From assembly GCA_010093485.1 (NCBI GenBank), contig MU001492.1, forward strand, positions 2,589,122-2,653,121: 64,000 nt of DNA, written 5' to 3'. Source of the stretch: Karstenula rhodostoma CBS 690.94 (lineage: Eukaryota > Ascomycota > Dothideomycetes > Pleosporales > Didymosphaeriaceae). The notes under the pieces were generated by a model. That model was not told the origin of the DNA and made no database searches. It was given only the letters and a program-made list of their open reading frames with translations. Positions 37,212-50,199 of this stretch are shown here, in pieces; the first letter of the stretch is position 1, and every line of letters begins with the position of its first letter. The position numbers and the translations under genes were made by a program.

Positions 37212-37497
37212 TATTAGATTATATATATATATTATTATCTATAGTATAGTATACTTACTATTATAATAAGTTATAGTAACTACTAGTAATAGTAGGTAGT
37301 AAGTATAAAAGGAGAGGCTAGGATATTTTATACTATTAGAACTAGTATAGGGTACTAAGGTACTATTTAAGGGTATATTTTAGCTAAACTTAGAATAATA
37401 ATTAATTACGATAATTTATATAATTATATAATATATAACTAACCTATCTATATCTATAGTTTATAGTAATCTATTATTATTTATAGTGGATCTAATA
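37212..37497 (+). repeat. Copia 3' LTR (286 bp)
   Basis: Same length as the 5' LTR and preceded by the G-rich polypurine tract. It retains a TG at 37,487 that the 5' LTR has lost, so the two were mutated independently. Confidence 0.93.
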
Positions 37498-39392
37498 CTA
37501 ATTAACTAATAATAGTATTAATATTTAATACTAGTAGTTAATTAACTTACTCTAAATTATAAGTACTTTATAACTACTTAGTATATATTTAATTTAGATC
37601 TAATTATAAAAGATATATATATCTAGTCTAGTCTCTATATAAATAAAAACCCGCTAAAGAAGAATAATCTATAATTTTTAAACTATTTAAAATATTTATA
37701 TTTTAGTATTCTATTAAATTCCTTTATCGAGTTTTACTATAACTTATCTAAGCTCGCGAAGTATTATATTTAACTTATAAAAAAGTCTATAATAGTAAAA
37801 AAATTAGTTTATAAAATAGATAATATACTATTTTTTAAATATAAACTATTAAAATAAACTCTTTATTTTAAAATATTAAATACTTTTACTATAGCTCTAG
37901 AAATAAATAAAAAGCTATTAATAATTTTCTATTCTAAAATAAATAAATAGATAAAATATATAAATTAGAAATTTAAGTAGTATTTATAATTCTATATTAA
38001 TAAGTAATAGAATAACTAAATAGAATTTCTACTAACTATATAATTAGTATATAATAGCTTAAGGTTAGATATAATAAAATACTTACCTTACTATATAAAC
38101 TATAAATATAAGTTAGTTACTTATTAAAATTTAAGAAATATAGAAAATATAGAGCCTAAAATAAAATTTAGAAAATAAAAAAACTTTATAAAATTTTATA
38201 GAAATAAATTATCTATAGAGCCCTTATAGTATCTATAAATATAAATAAGTAAAGAATTAAAAAATTAATTTTTAAAATAAGGGATAAAGTTTTCCTATTA
38301 TAAAAAAATTTAAAAATAAAATAACTAAATAAAAAACTAGATTATTTTTATATAAAACCCTTTAAAATTTAAGAAATAAAGGGACTAATTATAACTAAGC
38401 TACTTCTACTAATAGATATAATAATATACTCTACTTTTTATAAATTACTTTTAGAACTAGTACCTCTAAATACTTTAATTAAAATCTAACTAAAGTTAAA
38501 AGATAATAAGTATAAGATTAAAGTAATTAAAAATCTATAAATAATTAAGAATTAGTAAAAATACCTAGTTATATAAAAAAAATAGCTAAAATAATATAAT
38601 ATATAGAAACTAGAAGGAAATCTTATAAGTTATAAGGAATTACTAAAGAAGTTCTAGTTAGAATAATTTTAAAAAGGTTAGTTAGAAAGAATATAGAGTT
38701 AAAATTAATAAAATTAATAAAAAAAATTAAAAAAATTAAAAAAGAAAAAAAAAAAAATAGCCTATAACTAACTACTATTAGTAGTTATTAGTAAAAATAG
38801 TAAAATTATATATTAACTATTAGAAACTATACCTTTTATAAATAAAAAATCCTCCTCTTATAAATAATTTATAATACTAATAATTTAAAAATTAAATTAA
38901 GTAAAAAAATACTTCTATTTCTTTATTTCTATAATTTCTATTTTATAGTAAATAAATTTAGTTTTAATATAAAAAAAAATAAAATATTTTTTATATTTCT
39001 TTATTTAAATATACTTCTATTCTTAATTAGATATCTAAAGACTATAGTTTATATATATAAAAAAATAGCTAGTATAGTAACTAGGTTTTATATCTATAAA
39101 ATAATAAAACTTTAGTTATTAATAATATTTATAATCTAGTAAATCTAATATTTCTAGACTTTAAAATTTAATCTTTTATATATAAGAATAATAAGACTTA
39201 ACTATTAAATAAGAAATTTTTAGTATAATTAAAAAGGTAAGGGAAATCTAGAAAGGAATATAATATAAATTAACTTTAAAAGGGGCTTATTTTTATATAC
39301 TAGAATTTAATAAGGATAGAAATACTATATAATAACTATATTATAAAAATAATAGTAGAATATTAGAATAATACCTCTAAATAGGGGGGTAA

Positions 39393-39891
39393 TATTATAA
39401 TTATAAAAAGTATACTAGAAAGTAATATAATAAAAAATAATACTAAATATAGAGAATAAAAAATTAGTAGTAAGGTTTAAAAAAACTAGTTATTAATATT
39501 ATATAATAATATTCTATAGAAGTATAGAGCTAGTAGAATAATAAAATTATATAATATTATTTTATATAGAATAGATATCTTAGAGATAATAAATATCTTA
39601 GAAATAACCCCCTTTATATAGAATAATAGAATATTAAAAGAATAGAATAACTAGTATATAATTTAAAAGAATTTTTATATAGTTTCTATTTTTTATAGTT
39701 AATTTTTATATTTAAATTAAAATACTTTATTTATATATAAATATTTAGTTTTTTCTTAGTATTATTATATTATATTCTATTATAATATAGAATTATTACC
39801 TAATTTTATATTTATCTCTATTATATTTTATTCCTTAAATAATCCCTAAAATATAGACCTAGATTAGATATATAGAAAACCCCTTATAATA
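39393..39891 (+). repeat. Gypsy-1 3' LTR (499 bp)
   Basis: Full-length partner of 25,661-26,160. It is followed by TTTTA, the right TSD, and then by minus-oriented Gypsy-2 sequence. Confidence 0.9.
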
Positions 39892-42800
39892 TTTTACTTA
39901 GTTATTTTATATTTAGATTTTTTTATAATAGAAAAACTTTATTTCTATTTTTAAGGATTAGTTCTTTAATTCTTTACTTATTTATATTTTTAAATACTAT
40001 AAGGGCTTTATAGATAATTCTTTTTTATAAAACTTTATAAAGTTTTTTTATTTTCTAAGCTTTATCTTAGACTCTAGTAGAGATACTTTCTATATTCTTT
40101 AAATTTTAATAAGTAACTAACTTATATTTATAATTTATATAGTAGGGTAAGTATTTTATTATATCTAATTTTAAGCTATTATATATTAATTATATAGTTA
40201 ATAAAACTTCTATTTAGTTATTTTATTACTTATTAATATAGAATTATAAATACTATTTAAATATTTAATTTATATATTTTATTTATCTATCTATTTTAGA
40301 ATAGAAGCTTATTAATAACCTTTAATTTATTTCTAGAGCTATAGTAAAAGTATTCTAATACTTTAAACTAAAGAGTTTATTTTTATTTATAATAATTTTT
40401 TTTAGTATTCTATATTTAGAGAATAGTATATTATTTATTTTATAGACTAGTATTTCTACTATTATAGACTTTTTTATAGGTCTAAATTTAATTATTTTTA
40501 TAATTCTATATACTATTACTATTATAGTATTATATATATACTTTATTCTTAACTATAATAATTTTAGAAGTTTTTTAATAAAATCTATTATTATATTTTA
40601 TTATAGTTATTTTACTATAGATAATAGTTATAGAAGTTTATAAGGCTTATATTTCTTAGATTTATTTTTATAATAAACTAAATAGTTACTTATCTCTATT
40701 ATAACTAATTATTTAAACTTAGAAATAGTATATTTATTTATAATATAATATATTTTTTTTTTAATACTTAGATACTTTTATTTTTTTAATTTATAAAGTC
40801 TTTTAATTAGAATAGATATATATTTATTATTAATAATAATCTACTATTAATAGTTTTATTTAGTTTTATTAAAACTATATTTAAAGAGATTATATTTTAT
40901 TTTTTAATTTTAATTAAATTTTTAGTATTCTTAGAAATTTTATACTTCTAGTTCTATATATTTTAGACTAACTAGTTATACTTAAGTATACTATCTTCGT
41001 ATTTATATAATATTATATTATATAGCTTAATTTTATCTTTAGTTAAGTCTAATTATCTACTTAAGGTATTTACTATACTATTAAAAGTTCTAAGTTAATA
41101 GTAAATTATAAAATTAAAATTTACTAAGAATTCTATATATTATATTTATTATTAATTAAGCTTCTTTATTAATATAAAGCTAGTAAAGTTCTAGTAATTT
41201 ATTTATACTTTTATTTTAAAGTAGGCTTCTATAAATTATACTTTCTATTATTTAAAAGTATTTACTATTACTAGTAGTTCCTTATTATAAATAATATAGT
41301 TAAGTTTTATTCTTAAAAACTTTTATAAATAATAGAATATTAGTCTCTATTTTCTATTTTTATTTAGTTATAAAAGAATTATATCTAATATATAATTAAA
41401 TATATTTATTTTAATTTTTACTAGTTTTTATAGATTAAATATTTATAGAAGTAGGGCTATTAGAAATATTACCTATAATTTCCTAAATATCTCTAATCGC
41501 TTTTTTTAAATTAGCTATATAATTTTATTATTATTTTTTTTTATAAAATTTATTAATAGTATAGTAGTTTTAGAATAGTTCTTTATAAACTTCTAATAGA
41601 AGTTAGTAAATTCTAGAAAGGACTAAATATCCTTTACTAATTTAGAAACTAGCTATTTCTATATAATAGTAATCTTCTTTAGATTTATTAATATACTTTT
41701 CCTTTAAATAATAAATTCTAGATATTTTATTTTAGTAATATAGAATTTAAACTTATTTAAATAAAAAAGTAACTAATACTTTTTTATCTTTTTAAGTACT
41801 TTTTTTATATATTCTATATATTTCTTTAGTATTCTAGTAGAGTAGATAAGTATATTATTAAAATATACTATATAGAATATATTTAAGTATTTATATAATA
41901 TTTTATTAATAATTATCTAAAATATTATAGGGGCGTTTATTAATCTAAATAATATAATCTAGTATTTATAAAAACTATATCTAGTTCTAAATACTATTTT
42001 TTATTTATATCCTTTAGCTATTTATATATAGTAATATCTATTATATATATTAAATTTTATAAACTATTTTATTCTCTAGAGTTAGTTTATAAGCTCTATA
42101 ATTAAGAATAATAAGTACTAGTTTTTAATTATAATATTATTTAGCTATTTATAATCTATATAAAATTATAACTTATTATTCTTTTTAGATATCTATAGAA
42201 TTAGAAAAGCTATAGAACTATAACTTTTCTAGATATATTTCTATTCTAGGTTTTTTTATAAATACTTTTATATTTTTTTTTCTAGTTTATTAATATTAGT
42301 TTTAGCTATTCTAGTTATAGTTTTATATTTTTTTCTAGAGGTATTTTATAATTCTATTTTTAATAATTTAGTAGTTTTTACTTTTTAATTTTTTTAAAGA
42401 GTTTTATATACTTTTTATATTTTAATAGAATTATTAATAGTTTCTTTATAATTTAGAGGTCTAATTATTATACCTAAATAATTTATACTTATTCTAAATT
42501 TTCTTTTAAAATTCTAGTAATTTTAGTAGTTAAGATCTCCTTAGTCTATTATTATATAGTATACTTAGTTAGAATATTTAGAATTTTTAATTTTATTTTC
42601 TATAAATATTTTATACTAGTAATTTATAATATTAATTCTTAGCTATATATTATTTAATTTTTCTAGTTAATATCTAAATTATTTTTTAATAACTAGTTAT
42701 AGTCTATAATAGCTTCTAGACTTTCTATATTTATTATAATAAAGCTATATTAGCTTTTAAATTCTTTAATATCTACTAGTAATAATAGTATTTTAAAGTA

Positions 42801-45191
42801 TAACTAACCTTTACTATACTTTTAGAAAAATATTCTATCTATTATTTTTAATTAGACTAGCTCTATTTTATTATAATATAGTAAGTTATATTTCTCTACT
42901 ATTCTAGATAAAATTAAATATTTAGTAGTACTAAAATCTATTAGTATATTTATTTAGAATTCTCTAATTATAACCTATTTTTTTATATAAAATTCTATAG
43001 TCTTACTATTTTTACTTATTTTCTAAGTCTTTAAAATACCCTTACTAGCTTAGTTAATTATCTAGTAGTTTTTTAGTTTTTTAATTTTATTTAAATTTTA
43101 TTATAAACTTCTATATATTTATATTTATTATATAATAGATAGTTATTATATTATAAGTTTTTTATTTTTTTAAATTCTTTTATATATTACTTCTAATTAC
43201 TCTATTAGTATTTCTAAAGAATTTTAAAATAATTCTAGTATATATACTTCTAATATTATTCTATTTTAAAAATTTAAATAAATTCCCCTTTATTTACTTA
43301 ATTATAGTATATAGAATACCCTATAACTAAATAGTTATATAATCTAATAAATTTATAATATTCCTTTTACTAGTTACTAATAATTTTTTTTTTTTTACTA
43401 AAATATTTTAAATATTCTTTTATATAATTATAGTTCTTTTATTAAACTTATTATATATAGTTTAAATCTTTTTATAAGGGATAAGTATTATTACTATACT
43501 TATAAGACTTTTTAGTTTTTTTTAAATTATATTTTATAGGTTAATATTTTACTATATACTTTTATTTCTAATATATAAAATAGTAATATAGATAATATTA
43601 ATACTATTTTAAAATATTATAATATTCCTTTTACTTTTTATATTTATATATATAGTATAATCCTATAATATAATCTTTTTTTAATAGTTTTTAGTACTCT
43701 AATTTACTAGATATTTCTATTATTATATTTTTTCCCTTTTATAATATTTATATTTTATAAATCTATAGTACTACTATATAATTATTAAATAGTTATTATT
43801 TATTTAAATTTACTATACTAGGGCTAGTACTTTATTTTTTTTTTTTTTTATTTAGTAGTATATTTAGTTAGTATTTATATCTATAATTCTAATCTTATAG
43901 TTATAAATTACTATAAAATACTTACTACTTTTATATATTTAGTATAAATTTTATAGAATTTTATTTATAATATTCTTTTTATTAGTTATTTTCTAGACTT
44001 TTATTAATAGTTTAGAGGTTTTAAATTTATTATCTATAGTATTTTTTAGTAGTAGTATAGAAGTTTTAGACTATAGTATTACTATAGCTACTTTTATTAT
44101 TTAGACTTACTTACTCTAGAATTTCTTAAAAAAATATTTAGTTTTAAAGTATCTCTTTTCTTAATAATTTAAATAAGCCCTATTTTTAAAATATTATTAT
44201 TAAATATTATTCTATTTTTTTTACTATAAAGTTTTTTTTTTTTTTATAAATTTTATTTTTTATAATTATATCTCTATTATAATTTCTTTACTTATAATAG
44301 AATTTCTATATATTAGTTTTTAAACTAAATATTAGTTTAGTAGATTTTTTCTTTTCTAGCTATTATTTATATAATTAATAGTTAATTTATACTACTAATT
44401 TAATTAGAACTTTTAGGCTATTAGATTTTTTATAATAGAGTAGTTTATTTTTAAATAACTTCTTTAAGATATTATAGTAGGCTACCTATAATAGGATATT
44501 ATTCTAATTAATTTTAGTCTAGAGCTATTAGAATATAGTAAAGTATTTACTAGCTAATTCTATTTATTTATTATAGTAGATAAGTTATTTTACCTATTAT
44601 TCTTTATTTACTTTATTAAATATAATTTTAATTTATTTCTTAAATTCTTTCTAGAATATAAAGATTTTTATAGTTTTTTTATTTTATTTTTCTAGTTTTA
44701 TTTTATATACTAGAAAGTTTTTAATAATTAGATATATCTATTCTACTATCTATCCTATTATATATATTATAATAGTTAAGATTTTTATTTAATTATTTCT
44801 AAATATATTATAATTATATCTATAGTATAACTTTATATTTATTAAGAATATTTTAAGATTAATCTTTATTTCTCTATTATAGAGTTCTAGAATTTTAAAA
44901 TTAATTTTTAGTAGGTATACTATTATAGGTATAGGGACTTAAATCTATTTTATAATTATAATTAATTATATTTTAAATTATTCTACTTTCTTAACTTATA
45001 CTACTAAGAGGGTTACTAAGTTATTAGCTAGACCTAAGGTAGTATTTACTCTAAAGCCCTTTAAGCTAGTAGATATATTTAGTAATACTATATTAATTTA
45101 AACTTTTAGATAGTTAAAGTATTATAAGGGGTTTCCTATATACTTAATTTAAATCTATATCTTAAGGATTATTTAAGGAATAAGATATAAT

Positions 45192-46005
45192 TACTAGTAT
45201 TAATTAATTACCTTTTTATTTATTTATTTAGAATCCTTACTTAGCTAAGTTAAGTTTATTTAATTACTATCTTTTCCTAGAACTGGTTAAGGTCTATTAA
45301 AAGCTACTAATTATAGCTAAATACTAGTTAACTATATTATAATTTTTATTACCTTATTTTACTATTAACGTAATACTAAGCTCCTATATTTAGTATTTTA
45401 TAATTAAATACTATATATCCCTATTACTATTATTAAATACTAACTCTATATAGTTATTATTTCTATTTTTTATTCTTTATTCTTTACTTTTTATATATTA
45501 CTCTATAGGCTTTATACTTAGAATTTAAAATAGGACTTAGAATATTTTTACTAATACTATTACTATTACTATTATCTTTACTTATATATTTATTATACTA
45601 TATAGAATCTTTTATATCTAGTAGATACTTATTTTATTATTTATTATCTCTATTATAAACTTTTTATCCTTTTTAGTTACTTTCCTCTCTTTTTTATTAT
45701 AATAGGTTTTAATTTCTTATAGCTTTTATTATATATATACTAGATACTACTACTATATTATTATCCTCTTTAGTTCTATAATAGCTAACTAAGCTATATA
45801 ATTTAGCTTAAATACTCTACTAATATTTATATATACTAGGTTTTTATTAACTTTAACTTTAACTTTATTATAGATCCTCTAGATATCCTTATTATTACTA
45901 TTATACTAGGATTTAATTATAGAATAGATATATTTAGAATATTATTAAGTATTCTAGATAGCTCTATTACTATTTAGAAGTATAGTAGAGAATACCTATA
46001 TAGCC

Positions 46006-46044
<39 letters not shown>

Positions 46045-46494
46045 GTTTTAGTTAAATTAATTCTAAGGACTAGGTATTATATTAGTATACCTATATTATA
46101 TAAGTATTATACTATTAAAGAAAATTTATAGTATACTAATAATAGCTATTTTATATATATACTATTAATAACTAATAGAATATAGAATAGAGAGAGTAAT
46201 ATAAATAGTAGTACCTACCTATATATACTTTTCTCTAGTTTTAATAAGAACTATTCTTTTTATTTATTAATAATTCTCTATTATTAGAATTTTTATATAT
46301 TAGTAAATATATACTAAGCCTATTTTAGCTAGCTTAGTACTATACCCTTTTTAGTTAGCCTATATATAGATACTAGGTATATTTTAGTTACTTTTTTAGT
46401 CCCCCTTTATTTATATATTAGTAAAGTATAATATACCTTTTTATCCCCTTTATTTTATTAAGTTACTCTACCTTATAATAAATCTCTATAATAT
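45192..46494. mobile_element. S1a: 1.30-kb insertion, family S1
   Basis: Flanked by the 10-bp TSD AAGATATAAT (45,182-45,191; 46,495-46,504). It starts TACTAGTATTAATTAATTACC-like and ends CTCTATAATAT. A second full copy, S1b, shares both ends; a third, S1c, has only the last 180 bp. An (ATT)n microsatellite lies at about 46,009-46,042. No long terminal inverted repeat and no protein motif were seen. It retains one TG (45,285). Confidence 0.8.
46009..46042. repeat. (ATT)n microsatellite in S1a
   Basis: About eleven ATT units in a row; the matching place in S1b (about 50,998-51,016) has fewer units, showing length variation between copies. Confidence 0.8.
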
Positions 46495-49400
46495 AAGATA
46501 TAATAGAGTTAAATATAAAATTAAATAATAATCCTATATTATAATAATATATAATATAATAATACTAAAAGAAAAGTAAATATTTATATATAAATAAAAT
46601 ATTTTAATTTAAGTATAAAAATTAATTATAAAAAATAGAAACTATATAGAGATCCTTTTAAACTATATACTAGTTATTTTATTTTTTTAATATTCTATTA
46701 TCTTATATAAAGGGGGTTATCCCTAAGATATTTATTATTTCTATAATATTTATTCTATATAGGATAATATTATATAATTCTATTATTTTACTAGTTCTAT
46801 ATTTTTATAGAATATTATTATATAATATTAGTAACTAGTTTTTCTAAACTTTACTACTAATTTTTTATTTTTTATAATTAGTACTATTCTTTATTATATT
46901 ACTTTCTAGTATACTTTCTATAATTATAATATTTAGTATTATTTTTTATTATTTATACTAGCTATTATACTATTATTTTTTTTAGAAATATTTATATCTA
47001 TAATACCCTTTATAATAATTATATTAGTTTTTTTTAAAAATTACTTATATTTTATTATATAAATAGCTACTTAGCTATCTATATTATAAAATAGTAAAGT
47101 AATTACTTTTAACTCTTTTTACTCTATATATATAAATCTTTAAATAAATTATTTAAACTTTTTAATCTTTAGTAGTAATAAGTTAATAAATATAATATTT
47201 ACTCTTACTAAATTAATACTTTTAGTATATAAGTTAGTATTAGATATAATAATCTTTAGTATACTATTTAAATTATTAAATATATTAACTATAATCTACT
47301 ACTTTAAAAATATAAGATTATTATAGATAAGTATAATATCTATTTTACTATCTATAATTTAGTTTATAAAATAAAGTTTAGTAGTTATATTTATTATATT
47401 ATATAGTAAATTCTAGATATTTTACTATTATTAGTATAATAACTTATAGTAATATATAGTATATTTATAATAGTATAGAAAAGGGCTATAATAGATATTT
47501 TAGTTCTAAGTAATATTTTATTTTAGTAGGGCTTCCTATTAGGGCTAAGTTTTAACTATTAGTTTTTTATAGTTTTTTCTATTTTATAAATATATTTTTT
47601 AATTTAGATCTATTTTATATTACCTTTAACTACTTTATTAAAATATAAAAAAAGTAGAAAAACTTAAATATCTTTATAAACTAAATTAAAGTTATTAGTA
47701 TAGATATTAATATTATACTCTTTATAGAATTATATTAGTAATAGTAAAGTACTTATAATATAGAGATTATAATAAAACTTTAATATATTAATATTAATAA
47801 TTTTACTTTTTTTTTTTATAATATAGTTCTTTTATTCTTTTTATACTATCTAAACTATATTTAAAAATACTCCTCTATTTATTATATTATATTTAATAAG
47901 TATATTCTATTTAATAAAATTAATATTAGTAGTTTATAATAAAAATCTTTTATTAAATCTCTTTATAAACTTATTATACTTAATAGGTAGAGTATATATA
48001 ATATTAGCTATTATTTTATTATATTTAATAAATTTAATATTTTAAAATATATTATATATTTAATCTATCTTTTTTATATTATAAGCTACTTATATAGTAT
48101 TTTTTTAAATTATATTAAATACTATAGATAGCTTTTTATAAGGGTATAGTAGTATCTTTTACTTTATAGACTTCTAAGTATTAATAGTCTTTTATTTAGC
48201 TATATTATATTTATAGATAAGATATTAAAGAATACTAATATACTTTATCCTATATACTTTATTTAAAAAGTTATCTATATTACTAAGTTACTAGAATTTC
48301 TAAACTATAAAATAGGAAAAATAATTTATAAGAATTCTAGTATTATTTTTATATATAGTACCTAATATAATCTAATAGATAGCTAGACTAAAATTATTTT
48401 AAGTTACCTTTTAATACTAGAGTTTATATAGAATTTTAAATATTTTAAACTTTATTAAATAGATATTATAGCCTTTATTTTATATAATATCCCCTATATT
48501 AATTAGGGCCTTATTTAGATTTATATAGTAGTTAGCTATAAGTATAATAGCCCTAGTCTTTTTAAACCTCTATTATATAATTTTAGTATAAGTAGAGTAT
48601 TAACTATTTATACTTTTAAACTTAACTTTTAAAATATTATATTATTTAGTATCTTTATTAAGGGGGGACTATACTCTATATAAATATTTATTTTATATTA
48701 TATTATAGATTTTCTTTTAAATTTATAAAGATTATATATTTACTTTAAACTTTTACTATTATCTATATTACTAGCTAAATTACTATACTATAGTTTTATA
48801 TATATAATAGCTAGGTTATTATTAAAGAGCTCTAAAAAAACTATAATATTTATTACTTTTTATAGGGGTAGTAATATAAAGTCTTTAAGTAAATTATATT
48901 ATTATAACTATTTATACTCTATATTCTCTTTATTTTATTATACCTTTTACTAGTAGTATATTTTAAGTTAATTATATATAATATATTTTATTAGTTTATA
49001 TTTAATTATAAACTAGAATAGTAGTATTTTATATACTATTATAAGGGCCTAGTATAATAGACTTAATATAATATTTACCTAGCTACTACTAGTATTTATA
49101 ATTATAAAAAACTAATTATATTTTATTAGTATCTTATATATATATATTTAAAAATATAATAAGTATAAATAAAAATATAGGTATAGATTTTAATTTAAAT
49201 AAATACTATTCTAGCCTTCTTATAGGTAAAACTTTACTAAAAGGCCCTATTAATATTACTAATTACTAAAGTATTATTAAGTAATTTAATATTTTATAAT
49301 AAAATTTAAAAGGTATAAGTATAACTTCCCTATATTAGGTCTAAATCTATTATTACTATTTCTAAATATTTAGATAACTATTTTAGCTAGTACTATCTAT

Positions 49401-50199
49401 TAGTAGATAGATATTTCTACTCTAAATATAAGGCCCTATATTAAGGGGAATAAAATTAGTTTATAAAATATTATAAGTATATTTTTATAAAGTATAAATA
49501 TATTAGCTATTATAAGATATAACTCTATAGTTATTTAAATATATATTTAATTAAATTTAGTATTAATAATAGTATTTACTCTATATATAATTATTAGTAT
49601 AATTCTAGTAGGGTATAAATTTATAGTAACTTACTATAATATATATCTAAGTTCTTCTAACTATTTTTATATTAAACTTTATTTAAATTCTATATTTTAG
49701 ACTTTACTACTAGTAAATAGATTTATTCTATTTATCTTTATAATTATTTTTACTCTATTTATATCTACTAGTATTAGATTATATAGTAAAGTTATATATA
49801 ATAATAGTAATATTTATAGAGATAAATAGTTTATATTTATTATATAATTACTAGGGATTTATAAACCTATTTTTAAATTATAACCTAGTATATTAGAGTA
49901 TAAGTTTAATAACTTATTATTATTATATAAATTTTTAAATAGTCCTTATTACCTTTACTTAATATCTAAGAAATTAATAGTAGTAAAGAGTAAACTAGAT
50001 AATATCCTTTATATTAATAGGTTAGGGCTATTAAGTATTAATTTATTATAATTTATACTAAATTTCTATTTATTAATACTAAGCTTTTATTTTTTTATTT
50101 TAGCTATATACTATTATTACTCTCTTAACTACTAGTCTTATTATAATAGTTACTAATAACTTTATTAATAAAGTCTATATTATTTCTAATACCTTATAT

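Larger units (their letters stand above)
31966..37497 (+). mobile_element. Copia-type LTR retrotransposon, structurally complete
   Basis: Two 286-bp LTRs (31,966-32,251; 37,212-37,497) with TATTAG...CTAATA ends and a 5-bp TSD CTAAT (31,961-31,965 and 37,498-37,502). A polypurine tract AAGGGGG (37,203-37,209) precedes the 3' LTR. The RT motif Y-I-D-N is at 36,132-36,143, close to the 3' end as expected when integrase precedes RT in Copia order. The total length of 5,532 bp is typical. It is less eroded than its surroundings: I count about six CA/TG sites in it, including 32,073, 32,112, 34,861, 35,859, 36,243 and 37,487. Confidence 0.93.
30925..37771. mobile_element. Element X (1.31 kb) interrupting Gypsy-1 integrase, itself split by Copia
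   Basis: Flanked by a 13-bp duplication, AACTTATAAAAAA (30,912-30,924 and 37,772-37,784). Without the Copia element and its TSD, X is about 1.31 kb (30,925-31,965 and 37,503-37,771). Its left end has a short G/C-rich inverted repeat, CCCCTT...AAGAGGGG (30,927-30,946). The right part keeps several CpG sites (37,651-37,760). No coding motif was recognised, and it shows no similarity to family S1 despite the same length. Confidence 0.65.
26161..39392 (+). pseudogene. Gypsy-1 gag-pol relic
   Basis: Motifs remain legible after RIP. The gag zinc knuckle at 27,106-27,147 reads Y-L-N-Y-R-E-K-K-Y-F-K-T-K-Y, with Tyr where C, C, H and C belong. The protease site at 28,342-28,356 reads D-F-S-T-T in place of DSGAT. 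The RT catalytic box at 29,416-29,427 reads Y-F-N-N, then ILIYS. Integrase core (V-V-D-R-L-T-K-type segment) lies near 30,870-30,910, resumes at about 37,785 with H-P-E-T-D-G-Q-type spacing near 37,940, and a chromodomain relic lies at about 38,500-38,640. Stops are dominated by TAA/TAG at former Gln and Trp codons. Insertions at 29,750-29,828 and 30,925-37,771 interrupt it. No product is possible. Confidence 0.88.
25661..39891 (+). mobile_element. Gypsy-1: Ty3/Gypsy chromovirus-type relic with nested insertions
   Basis: Bounded by LTRs at 25,661-26,160 (500 bp) and 39,393-39,891 (499 bp), each with TATTATAA...TTATAATA ends. The flanking TSD is TTTTA at 25,656-25,660 and 39,892-39,896. A polypurine tract with six G (39,384-39,389) precedes the 3' LTR. 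Removing the insertions X (plus TSD) and a LINE fragment leaves about 7.28 kb. The order is gag, protease, RT, RNase H, integrase, chromodomain, the normal Gypsy order, with the C-terminal chromodomain of fungal chromoviruses. It is inserted into the chromodomain-proximal part of Gypsy-2. Confidence 0.92.
24619..45119 (-). pseudogene. Gypsy-2 gag-pol relic (split by Gypsy-1)
   Basis: On the minus strand, running from 45,119 down to 39,897 and then 25,655 down to 24,619, the sequence aligns with Gypsy-1 gag-pol throughout: zinc knuckle (near 44,130), RT with Y-F-N-N at 41,865-41,854, integrase near 40,400-40,700, and the chromodomain tail near 25,380-25,560. Stops are numerous and nearly all fit Gln-to-stop or Trp-to-stop by RIP. 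It cannot encode a product. Unlike Gypsy-1 its integrase region is uninterrupted, and this comparison defines the X insertion in Gypsy-1. Confidence 0.85.
22902..46931 (-). mobile_element. Gypsy-2: Ty3/Gypsy LTR retrotransposon relic with nested insertions
   Basis: Both ends carry the approximately 500-bp LTR in minus orientation, each bounded by TATTATAA-type termini (originally TG...CA). Flanking bases are TCTAG (22,897-22,901) and TTTAG (46,932-46,936), a 5-bp TSD differing by one C-to-T change. The internal region reads on the minus strand from 45,119 to 39,897 and continues at 25,655 to 24,619, split by Gypsy-1. With insertions removed the element is about 7.25 kb, the same as Gypsy-1. 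The RT motif relic Y-F-N-N is at 41,865-41,854 and a zinc-knuckle relic with Tyr at all four ligand positions is near 44,110-44,160. It contains a LINE-like insert, Gypsy-1, and S1a. Confidence 0.88.
45120..46931 (-). repeat. Gypsy-2 5' LTR, interrupted by S1a
   Basis: LTR sequence at 45,120-45,191 and 46,505-46,931 totals about 500 bp. It aligns as reverse complement with the Gypsy-1 LTRs. The split is caused by S1a with a 10-bp TSD. Confidence 0.88.

Noticed and set aside
45192..46494. S1 family as a Mutator-like DNA transposon (9-11 bp TSD)
   Set aside because: No terminal inverted repeats, and a 5'-truncated copy with its own TSD (51,591-51,770) fits retrotransposition better.
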